Below, piece by piece: positions 29,767 through 40,345 of a stretch of DNA of 64,000 nt. The DNA lies in NCBI GenBank assembly GCA_905221605.1, contig CAJNDS010001101.1, positions 615,001 to 679,000 on the forward strand, in the 5' to 3' direction. The notes under the pieces are model-generated. The model saw nothing but the letters and a program-made list of their open reading frames with translations, was not told the DNA's origin and made no database searches. The stretch comes from Symbiodinium natans (lineage: Eukaryota > Sar > Dinophyceae > Suessiales > Symbiodiniaceae). The position numbers and the translations under genes were made by a program. Numbering within the stretch: position 1 is the first letter of the stretch; each line of letters begins with the position of its first letter.

Positions 29767-29867
29767 TTGGGATGTTTCCCCTTATACTAACAGTCCCTAG
29801 CAGGGGGCGTTGTGCCCCTTATGCTTGTCCCTATTAAGGACTGTTAGTTTCAGGGGGAACATCCCAA
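29767..29867. mobile_element. MITE family B, full-length
   Basis: TTGGGATGTTTCCCCTTATA on the left; AGGACTGTTAG and GGGGGAACATCCCAA on the right. Confidence 0.85.
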
Positions 29868-30107
29868 CCTTAAACTGCAGGGGTCCCCTGGGAGATCCTG
29901 CAAGGCTTATACTAAGAAAAGTTACATAAGGACATGATAAGCTAAGTTAGAATACTTGCTAACCCATCTTTAGGGGGCTCCTTTAACTCTACTTATAACT
30001 TCCTCATATGGAAAGCCTTAAACCCAAACCCCAAGCCCTAAACCCCTTGCTAAGCGCTGCACCCGGAACCCGAAACCCTAAACCGTAAAAACTGGTCTCA
30101 GGGTTTA

Positions 30108-30545
30108 CTGTAGGGTTTAGGGTCTAGGATTTAGGGGTTTATGGGTTTAGGGGTTTAGGGGTTTCGGGGTTTAGGGGTTTAGGTTTACTGTAGGGTTTAG
30201 GGTTTAGGGTTTAGGGTTTAGGGTTACCCTAAACCCTATAAACCGATCGCGGGCCTTGGCCTTGGCTAGCGACAGCGCCACCGCCAGCGGGTTCGAGGGG
30301 AGCGGGCCCGAGGCTTCTGGGCCCAGGGGTTTAGGGTTTAGGGTTTAAGGTTTAGGGTTTCGGGGGTTTCGGGGGTTTCGGGGGTTTCGGGGGTTTCGGG
30401 GGTTTCGGGGGTTTCGGGGTTTAGGGTTTAGGGTTTAGGGTTCAGGGTTTAGGGTCTAGGGTATAGGGTTCAGGGTTTAGGGTTTCAGGGTTTCAGGGTT
30501 TTGGGTTTAAGGTCTAGGGTTTAGGGCTTAGGGTTTAGGGTTTAG
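30108..30545 (+). repeat. Telomere-repeat complex with a head-to-head junction
   Basis: Mostly TTTAGGG and variants, including six GGGGGTTTC units (30360-30420). At about 30235 a TTTAGGG run meets CCCTAAA head to head (AGGGTTACCCTAAACCC). A GC-rich unique piece lies at 30245-30325. Confidence 0.9.
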
Positions 30546-30835
30546 GGAAACCAGAGTTGCAGGAATAGGGGATGGGGTTTAAGGATTGCGGGGGTTATAG
30601 GGATGATAAAGGTTACAGGGTCTTAGAGGGATAATGAGGGAATTCTAGGGCGTGTAGGGATTCTAGGGTTTATAAGGCTCAGGGCTTACGCTTAGGAATT
30701 TCAAGGCTTTGGTACCGTATACTCTCACTGTTTCTATATACGTACATATATGTACATTTTTTCTACGATGATGTATATATATATATATACTGTAAGATGT
30801 GTCATTTAATGTAGAAGTATGGTATGATGTCTAGA

Positions 30836-30927
30836 TAAACACACACACACACACACACACACAGAGACACACCCACCCACCCACCCACCCACCCACCCAC
30901 CCACCCACCCACCCACCCACCCACCCA

Positions 30928-30959
<32 letters not shown>

Positions 30960-30960
30960 C
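30836..30960 (+). repeat. Compound microsatellite (AC)n, (CCCA)n, (CGCA)n
   Basis: Pure AC repeat, then about sixteen CCCA, then about eight CGCA units. Confidence 0.96.
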
Positions 30961-31434
30961 CCATCTAAGACCTCGTCGGGCAACGAAAACAACCCTAAGC
31001 CTCGTCCGAAACCTTCTGCTCAACGGAGTTGATTCACGGAGTTTCGCCTGCGTTTTAGACAGACCTCGGCCTGGGTCGCGTTTCTCTTTTCCAAGTCCCA
31101 AGACCAAGCCAAGAACTAAGAAGCCTCCGACTCCACCTTAAAGCCATAGTTGGTGCAGTGACTTTCGCGCGCCAGCTTGATACTGTGAATGTGAGCAGTG
31201 AGCAGTGAGCGGTGTTGGTTCTAATAAGTTTGATTGGAACAGCCATGACTCATGACTCATGACTCATGACTGACATTCAGGCTGGAGACATTCGCCTCTG
31301 ATTCTGTCAAGTTAAAGTAAAACCATTGCCAAACGAGAGGTAATGGCCTAGTAATGAATAGCGGTAATAGTCAGTCTTGTACGCAAGCACGGGCAAGTAC
31401 GCCAACAAATTATAAAAGCACTGCCAGTTTTGTA

Positions 31435-31495
31435 GCATATACACATATGAATATAAATATATAAATAAATAAATAAATATATATATATATATATA
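31435..31495. repeat. AT-rich microsatellite
   Basis: AAATAAATAA units followed by TATATA. Confidence 0.9.
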
Positions 31496-31680
31496 CATGC
31501 TTGTATTCATTCAATTATTTATATTGACATACATGTGTGGAGGCGTGCCCAAGGCAGTGCCGTTTTGGTTTCGGGTCTTGGGAAAGTTAAAGGCTTCTTT
31601 AGAGGTTATATTCCCCTAAACCTCAAAGGCCCCCCTAACCCTCAAAGGCCACCAGCCAACACACCCCTAATTACACCTAA

Positions 31681-31736
31681 ATCACCGTATAGAAAACTCG
31701 GGTTATAGACATCACCGTATAGAAAACTCGGGTTAT
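31681..31736 (+). repeat. Two direct copies, period 30 bp
   Basis: ATCACCGTATAGAAAACTCG occurs at 31681 and 31711 with no difference. Confidence 0.9.
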
Positions 31737-31799
31737 TGTCAACCCCAAGCCCTAAACCTAAACCCTCAAACGCTAACACCCAGAATCCCGCTAAATGGA

Positions 31800-32420
31800 T
31801 AAGCCCGAAGCCTCCGCAACCTCCCGAAACCCTAAACCCTGAACCCTGAACCCTAAACCCTGGAAACCTAACCTAAACCCTACAACCCTAAAACCCTGGA
31901 CCCTAAAACCCTAAACCCGAAAGCCCTAAAACCCCAAGAACCCTCAAAACCCTGAAGCCCTAACACCCTAAACCCCAACACCCTAACACCCTAAAAACCC
32001 TAACACCCTCAAACCCTGAAACCCTAAAAACCCTAGACCCTAAAACCCTAAAATCTGAAAACCCTAAAACCCTCAATCCCTAAACCCTAAAAACCTAAAA
32101 CCCTCAAACCCTCAAACCCTCAAACCCTCAAACCCTAAACCCTGACACCCTAACACGCTAAAACCCTAAAACCCTAAACCCTAAAACCCTAAACCCTAAC
32201 ACCCGAAAACCCTAAAACCCTAGAACCCTAAAACCCTAAAACCCTAAAAGCCTAAAAGCCCTAAAACCCTAAAACCCTAACACCCTAAAACCCTAACACC
32301 CTAAAAACCCTGAAACCCGAAAACCCTTAAACCCCTAAACCCGAAAACCCTAAAACCCTAACACCCTGACACCCTAACACCCTCAACCCTAAACCCTAAA
32401 ACCCAAAACCCTAAACCCCT
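31800..32420 (-). repeat. Long degenerate CCCTAAA/CCCTAAAA/CCCTAACA array
   Basis: About 600 bp of telomere-like units in which the A-rich part varies (TAAA, TAAAA, TCAAA, TAACA). The most diverged large array here and probably the oldest. Confidence 0.93.
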
Positions 32421-32564
32421 GGAGCGCCTTGCGCCACCTCCACAACGCGGCTGCGCTGCAGGCGCCGCGCGCGGATCGCCGTCAGGGCCGCCAAGGCCCC
32501 TGGGAGGTCGTCCTGTTGAGGGTCGCTTATAGGGATTAGGGTTTAGGATTTAGGGTGTCGGGTT

Positions 32565-32647
32565 TCCCCAAAGGCTCCTATGTTGGGGGAGTATACTAGA
32601 AGTCCTCTAGAACTAAACCAACGGAACTACATTAGAGCCTTCAGGCA
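32565..32647. mobile_element. MITE family C, decayed
   Basis: CCCCAAAGGCTCCTATGTTG, AGTATACTAGAAG and TACATTAGAGCCTTCAGG. Confidence 0.7.
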
Positions 32648-32958
32648 GGGTTCAGGTTCAGGGTGTAGGTTTAGGGTTTACAAGGTTGAGCGTTCAGGGA
32701 CATGGGATCCTAGGGTTGGGGGGTAGCGGCTTTTAGGGGCTTAGCATGTATGGGTGTTGAGGGATTATAGCAGTCTAGCGGTTATAAGGTTTAGGGGTCG
32801 AGGGGTTGAGGGGCTCTGTGGTTTAGGCCTTCGAGAGTTAGAGGTGTAGTTGGTTCAGGGTTACTGGGCTCCTTAACGTATGAACGATTTTACTCCGACA
32901 TAGAGGTTAGCCTAACCCAAGCCCCCCAAGGCCCAAACCCCAAGAGCCTCCGCATGAC

Positions 32959-33064
32959 CCACGATTTGCTTAAGAACTACCTCAAAAGTCAAAGATGACA
33001 ATCCCAAGATTGCCCTGAAAAGGAAGAGTCTTTTGATTTTTGGGTGGTTCTTAAGCAATTTCTA
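32959..33064. mobile_element. MITE family H, full-length
   Basis: GATTTGCTTAAGAACTACC on the left and GGTGGTTCTTAAGCAATTTC on the right, with AAGATTGCCCTGAAAAGGAA inside. Confidence 0.75.
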
Positions 33065-34170
33065 GTGAAGTGCTTCTTGCTAGCTCAGGCCAAAAGGGTT
33101 GCTGAAAAGCGACCTGCTCAGCACCTAAGCTAAGCCCTAAACCCCAAAAGCCCTAAACCTTCGTTGCTGAGTTCATAGGTCCGCCAAAAGTGTACAGTTT
33201 CAGTTCTATTAGGGATTATAGTATCCCAAACCATGCACTCAGCTACTAAACCCTAAACCCTAAACCCCAAAAGCCCTAAACCCAAAACCCGGACAGCCCA
33301 CGTCCTTCCCCGTCTGCATGGCCATGATCTCCCAATGCACGGTGCTGCCAAAGCCAAGGTCCATTACCTGTCCCGAGAGCCGAAGGGTTTAGGGTTTCGG
33401 GTTTAATTAGGGTCTTAAAGTACACCCCCGAATTCAGCAATGCTTCAGTTTACGGTTTCGGGTTTACTGAGGGTCTTGAAGTACATGACTGACCCCTAGA
33501 TGGTGTATGGTCTTTTCCTTAAGTAAGGAATATACCGTACATTGGGATTAAGGACCCCTGAATGGTGTGTGGTCTTTTCCTTTGTCTGCCGTAAATAGAA
33601 ATAAGCCCCATCTGGAGGTTTACAAACAGGGGGCGCTTTGCGTTGGGCGTGCTGCTGCGTGCACGACACAGGGTTTAACCCAGGTTCTGGGCTTGAGTAG
33701 GGTTTAGGGTTTAGGGTGGATTTCACAAGGGCTTAGGGTTTAGGGTTTAGGGTTTAGGGTGTGCTGAGAGGTCAGGGACGAGGGGGTTTAGGTTTCCGGG
33801 TGTTGGGAGTTCAGTGTTGGGAACCCACCCCACCGTGCCTTAATCGAGAGTATCGTACTATTTGTGGGGATATGATGCCTCAACCCACAACCCTGAACCC
33901 TCCAATCCCTGTACCTTGAACCAGTAAGCTACCCTTGTTGGTTTGAACGGGCTTCCAAGAGAACCCAAATCCGCCCAAAACAGGCAATTATGGCCCACTC
34001 CGGGTCCTAGAAGCCCTAAACCCTAAACCCTGAAACCCTAAACCCTCACTGGGCTTCGCGCTACCGCGATGCTGGTGCCAGGTGCGAACTTCTCGAAGTC
34101 GGCGGTGGCCCCTTGGGGTTTGGGGATTTGGGGTTTGGGGTTTCGGGTTTAGGGTTTCGGGTTTAGGGTA
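33065..34170. other. Spacer with ITR remnants and a short duplication
   Basis: Nothing coding is supported. ATGGTGTATGGTCTTTTCCT (33499) recurs as ATGGTGTGTGGTCTTTTCCT (33561). Short ITRs lie at 33243-33290, 33700-33760 and 34015-34045. Confidence 0.5.
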
Positions 34171-34309
34171 AGTAGGAAGTTTCTAATGGATACGAAGTAG
34201 ACTTGCAAAGTCAAAAGGGCTTCCAAGTAGGGTTGGGGTTCGGGTGTAGGGGGATTTGGAGATTTGGGGTTTTGGCTTTGGACTCCAAACCCTACAACCC
34301 CCATAAACC

Positions 34310-34412
34310 CTAAACCCTAAACCCTAAACCCTAAACCCTAAACCCTAAACCCTAAACCCTAAACCCTAAACCCTAAACCCTAAACCCTAAACCCTAAACC
34401 CTAAACCCTAAC
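34310..34412 (-). repeat. Interstitial telomere array, about 14 perfect CCCTAAA units
   Basis: Perfect array. A 100-bp GC-mixed island then leads to a TTTAGGG array at 34529-34603, again with capped-molecule polarity. Confidence 0.97.
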
Positions 34413-34602
34413 CTTACTTTAGGGTTTTTTTGGGGGGGTGTATGGGCCTGTTCAGCTCCGGCTTCGGAACGCTTTGAAAGCGCCGCGGTCTCGGCTCTCG
34501 GATGTCAAATTCTGAGTTGACAACTGCTTGGGGTTTAGGGTTTAGGGTTTAGGGTTTAGGGTTTAGGGTTTAGGGTTTAGGGTTTAGGGTTTAGGGTTTA
34601 GG

Positions 34603-34825
34603 GTAGCCCAGTAACCATATTATCCCTACTCTGGAGTAAACCCTGGAAAAAAAGTATATACTTTGTAGGTACAAGTAGCTATAGTAGGAACCCATAGCCA
34701 AAAGAAAGTATTCAAGTATAGTACTCCAAAGCCCCAGTTATGATAAGGGCACCCTTTTTTGAGGTTTGTATAAGGGAACCCAGAACCCAAACAAAAAAAA
34801 GGGGTAAAGGGTACCACGGGGCTAA
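34603..34825. mobile_element. MITE family E with a nested family F element
   Basis: The outer element starts GTAGCCCAGTAACCATATTA and ends GGGTACCACGGGGCTA. At 34621-34738 it is interrupted by family F (GGAGTAAACCCTGG, AAGTATATACTTTGTAGG, AGTACTCCAAAGCCCCAG). Outer sequence then continues TTATGATAAGGGCACCC. The telomere array runs directly into the left end. Confidence 0.8.
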
Positions 34826-34856
34826 CAAGACTGACCATCATGACAGAGTCCTTGAC

Positions 34857-34935
34857 GGTTTAGGGTTTAGGGTTTAGGGTTTAGGGTTTAGGGTTTAGGG
34901 TTTAGGGTCTAGGGTCTAGGGTTTAGGGTGCAGGG
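34857..34935 (+). repeat. Interstitial telomere array (TTTAGGG)n
   Basis: About eleven units directly after the composite MITE. Confidence 0.94.
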
Positions 34936-35673
34936 CGGAGGGCTTAGGGTTCAGAATTCAGGGATTAGGGTTTCGAGTTGAGGGTTTGGGGTTTGAGGTT
35001 TGTGGGGGTGCTGGGGGGGGGGGGAGGGGGGGCTCGTACTGTCACCTAGTAACCACAAATACTGCCCAAGGACCTGTCCCAATCTCCCAGATGCCTTCCG
35101 CAAGAACCTTCCCAGTTTGAGGTTGGGGTTTATGGTTTATGGCTTAGGGTTAAGGTTTAAACCCCCGACACCCGCCAACCCAAAACCAGAAAACCCAAAG
35201 CCGAAACCCCAAAACCTGACAAACCCAACCCAAATCAACCGAAACCTAAACCCTGCCCTACTCTCTGCCCCGTGAAAGCACGTCGGTGGTGCCTTGTAGT
35301 GTCTGTGCCTCAAAGGTTCTCAGATCTGTCAGCACGAAGCCTCGAGGTTCAGGTTTAGGTTTAGGGATTTTGGGGTTTAAATTTAGGAACTAAAGGGTTT
35401 AGGGTTTAGGGATTTATGGGTTCAGGGCCTTTGGGTTGAGGGTTTCAAGTAGGTCTCAAGGAAGTTCTACGCCCTACATCTTCAAAACCCGAAACCCGAA
35501 CCCTAACACGAATCCCCAGCCCTGAGCCCAAATTCGGCCGACGGCTTCCGGACTGATCGGGTCAGGAGAACGTCGGGGTTCAGGCTGTAGGGTTTAGGGC
35601 TTAGGGTGTCGGGTTTCAGGTTTAGGGTTTAGGGTTGTGGGCGGCAGGGGCCGTTGCAGCATGTGCGTAAGGC

Positions 35674-35922
35674 ATGCACGTTGGAACGTTCGCCCTTCTG
35701 AGCAACTTTGGAGTAACAAAAGCGAACCCTTGTTTCCTTCACAGGGCTTGGGGGGAAACCTGCACTCTAAAAGCGGAGATGCGGACACAGACTCTTGACA
35801 TACTGGAATTAACCAACGGAGTGCCTTACGCAAAGCCTATGTTCGTGAACGGTGCTTGGGCTTCAGCAAAAAGTTTTACGCACGGGAAACTACAACGTAA
35901 TCTTTTTCTCAGACTGCCATAA
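35674..35922 (+). CDS. ATG-started ORF
   Basis: 82 codons from an ATG: MHVGTFALLSNFGVTKANPC, then ETCTLKAEMRTQTLDILELT, FVNGAWASAKSFTH, ending LFLRLP and TAA. A good acceptor (GTTTCCTTCACAG) lies at 35744 inside it, so only the part after it may be exon. The minus strand is also open. No family recognised. Confidence 0.3.
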   Translation: MHVGTFALLSNFGVTKANPCFLHRAWGETCTLKAEMRTQTLDILELTNGVPYAKPMFVNGAWASAKSFTHGKLQRNLFLRLP

Positions 35923-36023
35923 GATCGGAAGTAAGAACAACACCCCGCATGTCAGGTAGGATCGTGAGCGTTGGCATCCCAGAAAGGTTTAGGGTTAGGC
36001 TTCAGGCTATGCCACATTTACAG

Positions 36024-36113
36024 GGGCCGCTAAATTCACGCAAGGACAACTATAATGAAGACTCTGCCTCATGCCGGCTGCCTGGGTTTTCGAGCTGTGG
36101 GATGTTCACCTAA
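36024..36113 (+). CDS. Candidate terminal exon
   Basis: After GCCACATTTACAG| 29 codons read GPLNSRKDNYNEDSASCRLP, then GFSSCGMFT and TAA. It precedes a CCCTAAA remnant. Confidence 0.25.
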   Translation, partial: GPLNSRKDNYNEDSASCRLPGFSSCGMFT

Positions 36114-36120
36114 TTAAACC

Positions 36121-36261
36121 CTAAACCACAAGTTGCGGGGATTTGCTGGCCTAGGGAAGTCCATCAATAGACCGCGATTTGAGTTCCCTGTTCGGCTGGC
36201 GCGCCTGATCCGGGCCACTCCTCCTGCCGGCCGACAGCCCGCAGGGTTAGAGACCCTATAA
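36121..36261 (+). CDS. Candidate coding island
   Basis: The frame LRGFAGLGKSINRPRFEFPV, then RLARLIRATPPAGRQPAG, ending LETL and TAA, fills the unique piece between two CCCTAAA blocks. High third-position GC. No family recognised. Confidence 0.28.
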   Translation, partial: LNHKLRGFAGLGKSINRPRFEFPVRLARLIRATPPAGRQPAGLETL

Positions 36262-36760
36262 GCCTAAACCCTAAACCGCTTGAGGTGCGAAGGTCACGGG
36301 GTTCGGTATGGTTGGCCCGGTGAAGCTACCGCAAAAGTCTTATACGGGATGGCACTGTGTCCCAGCACTTGCAAAAAAATATGAGACACCGTATAAGAGC
36401 CTACCGCTACGGTTTAACCCTCAAAACCCTAAACCCTAAACCCTAAACCCAAGCCCTAAATCCTAAACTCGGAACCCTACACCTGCAAGCGGGTTGGGGA
36501 TGCCCTGTACAGGCCAATGAACTGAACTGTGAAGGTAGGCGGCGCCCGGTCTGATAGAGGGGGGGGGGGGGGCCCTAGAATCCTAAATCCTAAACCATAA
36601 ATGCTAATTGAATTTACAAGGGGAAGAACGGGGTTCCAGGGTCTGGGCTGTGCGCCATGCTACCTTTTTCAACGCTGTAATTAATAGATAAATTGCGGCG
36701 GTACCTTTTGCTTCGCTCATTAACTTTCGAACTTTCTTTTTTTCATGGTTTACTTCTTAG

Positions 36761-37000
36761 CTTTGTTTTTGGGCCGTTGGCTTCCTGTGTAGTCGGTCTT
36801 TTGCTTTGACGCTAAAAAGGCCCTGCGGTACGCAAGGTGTCAAGACTAGGCTAACTTATAAAGTGGTTCTAGTTGCGCACACAGACTCGGCCTCGCCTAT
36901 ACAAGGGCCTACGACAGGGAGAAAACTACGAGGGTTTAGGGTTCAGGGTCTCGAAGGCCAACCCGCCCTTTCTACACACCCCATGGTTGAGGAAGTGTGA
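36761..37000 (+). CDS. Candidate exon with strong acceptor
   Basis: A pyrimidine-rich acceptor (TTTACTTCTTAG|) is followed by 79 open codons: FLCSRSFALTLKRPCGTQGV, then LTYKVVLVAHTDSASPIQGP. After a short GGTTTAGGGTTCAGG block near 36940 the better frame changes: from 36955 the adjacent frame has third-position GC of 32 of 42 (KCEALIAKILRSNLTYWASV) and runs to about 37110. The telomere-like block may therefore be an intron or a frame-disrupting insertion. Confidence 0.32.
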   Translation, partial: LCFWAVGFLCSRSFALTLKRPCGTQGVKTRLTYKVVLVAHTDSASPIQGPTTGRKLRGFRVQGLEGQPALSTHPMVEEV

Positions 37001-37117
37001 AGCATTGATCGCCAAGATCCTGCGGAGCAACCTGACATACTGGGCGTCTGTACGCTTAAGTGCAGGGTGGTTGGTGTTAAAAGCGTCCAAACCATGCAGT
37101 AAAACTGGGTCAATCCC

Positions 37118-37223
37118 CAAGGGTCCATGTACCCACATAAGGAGTACTTGGGCCGTAAAGTACTGGCTGTACATGGACTTTTGGGGGCCCAAGTATAGAA
37201 TCATGAGGTACATGGACCCTTAG
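37118..37223. mobile_element. MITE family G, full-length
   Basis: CCAAGGGTCCATGTACCCAC on the left and GAGGTACATGGACCCTTAG on the right. Confidence 0.8.
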
Positions 37224-37390
37224 GGAAAAGTGACATGAACAATTCGAAGCTGCAACTTCGCGCGAACCACACGGCCACTTTTCCACTTAAATCCTGAACC
37301 CTAAACACCTTTCAAGGGTTTCTAGGGTATACGAATATCCCTAAACCCTAAACCCTAACCCATAAAGGCTAATTACCCCTAAACCCTACT

Positions 37391-37504
37391 CAAGCTGCCT
37401 CCAGAGCCGTCAGCCATCGCGGAGGGGGTTTTGGCGTTTGTGGGCTGAGCAGCTCCGACGCACCCAGGCCTGGCCAGAAAGGTTCGGTAGGGTTTAGGGT
37501 TTAG
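37391..37504 (+). CDS. Candidate coding island ending in an ITR
   Basis: Reads QAASRAVSHRGGGFGVCGLS, then SDAPRPGQKGS and the telomere-encoded tail VGFRV before TAG. CCCTAAA lies to the left and the longest TTTAGGG array to the right. Confidence 0.25.
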   Translation, partial: QAASRAVSHRGGGFGVCGLSSSDAPRPGQKGSVGFRV

Positions 37505-37672
37505 GGTTTAGGGTTTAGGGTTTAGGGTTTAGGGTTTAGGGTTTAGGGTTTAGGGTTTAGGGTTTAGGGTTTAGGGTTTAGGGTTTAGGGTTTAGGGTTT
37601 AGGGTTTAGGGTTAGGGTTTAGGGTTTAGGGTTTAGGGTTTAGGGTTTAGGGTTTAGGGTTTAGGGTTCAGC
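37488..37672 (+). repeat. Longest interstitial telomere array, about 26 TTTAGGG units
   Basis: Near-perfect TTTAGGG with a single GGGTTAGGG irregularity near 37612. Confidence 0.98.
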
Positions 37673-37876
37673 ATCTCAAGTTCGAGCATTTACTAGGCCA
37701 GCAGTGTGTGTAGGCAACGGAAAAAAAACCCACCCACCCAGAGAATCCCAAAACATTAAGAAAATATAAAGTTTACATTTCTCATCAGCAAGCCCTATCC
37801 TCCAACCTCACTGTGTCATGGACCATCCTACCCACGAACCATTTCATCGGCCCCCAGAGAGGACATCCTGAAACCG

Positions 37877-38683
37877 GTGAAGGCTCGGTTTTGGTCAAAA
37901 ATCCAGAAAACGAGAGACCACCCAGAGCCGTCGATTTCAGTACTAAAAAATCGCATTTTTAACTGGGACCCGGACCGATCCTGGGGTCCCCCTCATTTGG
38001 GGTGTTTTTGGAGGCAAACTTTCCCTGCCGAAACCAACCAAGGCCGCCCACGCGCGGGCCAGGACAAGGCCAGACCCTTGAGTGCCCAACAGGGCCGGTC
38101 GATCTGGAAGGGCCAAGGCCAAGGCCAAGGCTGCCCGCGCGCGGGCCAGGACAAGGCCAGACCCTTGAGTGCCCAACAGGGCCGGTCGATCTGGAAGGGC
38201 CAAGGCCAAGGCCAAGGCCGCCCGCGCGCGGGCCAGGACAAGGCCAGACCCTTGAGTGCCCAACAGGGCCGGTCGATCTGGAAGGGCCAAAACCAAGGCC
38301 AAGGCCGCCCACGCGCGGGCCAGGACAAGGCCAGACCCTCGAGTGCCCAACAGGGCCCTCGAGTGCCCAACAGGGCCGGTCGATCTGGAAGGGCCAAAAC
38401 CAAGGCCAAGGCCGCCCACGCGCGGGCCAGGACAAGGCCAGACCCTCGAGTGCCCAACAGGGCCGGTCGATCTGGAAGGGCCAAAACCAAGGCCAAGGCC
38501 GCCCGCGCGCGGGCCAGACCCTTGAGTGCCCAACAGGGCCGGTCGATCTGGCAGTGGGTCAAAAGTCGGGTTGTCGCGGGGGGTCCGCCCCCCCCTCTGT
38601 TACAAGCCTTGTCGCGGGCAGCTTGTTTCATACCTTTGTCGCGCCGCTACTTTGAACCCAATTTTCTTATTTGGGTTTTGTAA
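37877..38683 (+). CDS. Long frame through the first 87-bp array (probably not a gene)
   Basis: The unique lead (ARFWSKIQKTRDHPEPSISV, then FNWDPDRSWGPPHLGCFW) enters the 87-bp repeat and stays open because 87 is a multiple of three. Five or more overlapping frames on both strands are equally long, so the length carries little weight. Only the 50-codon lead is unusual. Confidence 0.15.
   Translation: MKARFWSKIQKTRDHPEPSISVLKNRIFNWDPDRSWGPPHLGCFWRQTFPAETNQGRPRAGQDKARPLSAQQGRSIWKGQGQGQGCPRAGQDKARPLSAQQGRSIWKGQGQGQGRPRAGQDKARPLSAQQGRSIWKGQNQGQGRPRAGQDKARPSSAQQGPRVPNRAGRSGRAKTKAKAAHARARTRPDPRVPNRAGRSGRAKTKAKAARARARPLSAQQGRSIWQWVKSRVVAGGPPPPLLQALSRAACFIPLSRRYFEPNFLIWVL
38040..38550 (+). repeat. 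87-bp GC-rich tandem array, first block
   Basis: GCCGGTCGATCTGG recurs at 38094, 38181, 38268, 38375, 38462 and 38538. Period is 87 bp, with one unit lengthened by a duplicated 20 bp (GAGTGCCCAACAGGGC region) and one shortened by 11 bp. Each unit has a CCGCGCGCGGG-type palindrome. Confidence 0.96.
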
Positions 38684-39060
38684 GGGTTTAGGGTAAAGGG
38701 TTTAGGTTTAGGGTTGGGGTTTCGGGGATTTTACCGGAGAGCCATTAAATATAAACACTGGGCTTCTCGTTCAAGGTTGTCCTACGGATGGGCACCTGCT
38801 GGCTCGAGCAGTCGCGCGGGTTGTCGCGGGTATGTCGCGCCCTGTCGCAGGCCTTGTCGCGGACTTAGAGTGAAAGTTGCTGCAGACACGCATCAAGGTC
38901 GCATCGAGACTGGCAATGAGAAAATTCAATGGTATTGCTCTCTTGTCGGGGGGGGGGTTGTAGCCTTGTCGCGGGGAGGGTTGTCGCGGACACGGCACGT
39001 CTGTTACAAACCTTTGTCGCGGAGGGACCCCCCGGTGCCTGTTACAAGCCCGGAAAAAAA
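38551..39060 (+). other. Spacer between the arrays with repeated TTGTCGCGG
   Basis: Contains at least eight TTGTCGCGG/TGTCGCGG-like motifs, several paired with GTTACAA(G/A)CC. This looks like fragments of another dispersed repeat. Confidence 0.6.
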
Positions 39061-39069
39061 CTCACAGCC

Positions 39070-39680
39070 ATCTGGAAGGGCCAAAACCAGGGCCAAGGCC
39101 GCCCGCGCGCGGGCCAGGACAAGGCCAGACCCTTGAGTGCCCAACAGGGCCGGTCGATCTGGAAGGGCCAAAACCAAGGCCAAGGCCGCCCACGCGCGGG
39201 CCAGGACAAGGCCAAACCCTTGAGTGCCCAACAGGGCCGGTCGATCTGGAAGGGCCAAAACCAAGGCCAAGGCCGCCCACGCGCGAGCCAGGACAAGGCC
39301 AGACCCTTGAGTGCCCAACAGGGCCGGTCGATCTGGAAGGGCCAAAACCAAGGCCAAGGCCGCCCGCGCGCGGGCCAGGACAAGGCCAGACCCTTGAGTG
39401 CCCAACAGGGCCGGTCTTCTGGAAGGGCCAAAACCAAGGCCAAGGCCGCCCGCGCGCGGGCCAGGACAAGGCCAGACCCTTGAGTGCCCAACAGGGCCGG
39501 TCGATCTGGAAGGGCCAAAACCAAGGCCAAGGCCGCCCGCGCGCGGCCCAGGACAAGGCCAGACCCTTGAGTGCCCAACAGGGCCGGTCGATCTGGAAGG
39601 GCCAAAACCAAGGCCCGCGTGTGCGCGCGCGGGCCAGGACAAGGCCAGACCCTTGAGTGCCCAACAGGGCCACTCGATTT
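39070..39680 (+). repeat. 87-bp GC-rich tandem array, second block
   Basis: Unit starts at 39149, 39236, 39323, 39410, 39496, 39583 and 39669 (periods 86-87 bp). Same unit as the first block, so one array was split by the 38551-39060 sequence or the arrays share an origin. Confidence 0.96.
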
Positions 39681-40184
39681 TCTGACTATAGGGTTTAAAT
39701 ATATATAGGTAAGAGAGGTTTAGGATTTAGGGTCTAGGGTTTAGGGTCAAGCGTTTCGGGTTCAGGGTTTAGGTTTCGGCTTTAGGGTTTAGGGCGAGGG
39801 ATCCAGTCCTCAATGAAGGGAGCCAGAGCAAGGGCAAGAAGGGACATACTAGCGAGGCTTTGGGCTTCTGGGTTTGAGCTTCCAGTTTTTGGCTTCGGGT
39901 CTTAACTAGTGCTTCAAGTACCCCTCCTCACAGAACAAAACTCAAAAAGCCTCAACAAAAAATTCTAGCAGAAGAAACTCCATCTCACCTGGCGATCTTG
40001 CGCAGAGGTCTGGGGAAAGCTGTACGCATCACGGCAAGGTACTTGTCACTAAAGTCCTGGCCCCTCACCTGAACCCCAAACCCTCAATCCTAAACCCTTA
40101 GCCCTAGAACTCTGCATCCCAAAAGCCATAAATCCTACAAACCCCAAACGCATGGAACCCCCCCTTCCCAGCCCTTAACTACTA

Positions 40185-40345
40185 ATTACTTAAGAACCCT
40201 TGGAGATATATGAATCCCTTTCTTGCCCTCACAAGAATATGCATATATATATATACATATATTTATATTTATTTATATTTATCTATTTAATTATATTTAT
40301 CCCTTGCTTTTGTTTTTTTCAGGGGGCTCTTAAGCAATGAGTACT
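40185..40345. mobile_element. Family H element containing an AT microsatellite
   Basis: AATTACTTAAGAACCC on the left and GGGGGCTCTTAAGCAATGAG on the right; a (TA)n and ATTTATATTT stretch fills the middle. Confidence 0.6.

Noticed and set aside
37877-39685. Many long ORFs (up to 268 codons) on both strands.
   Set aside because: They arise from the 87-bp period being a multiple of three in GC-rich DNA; several overlapping frames are equally open.
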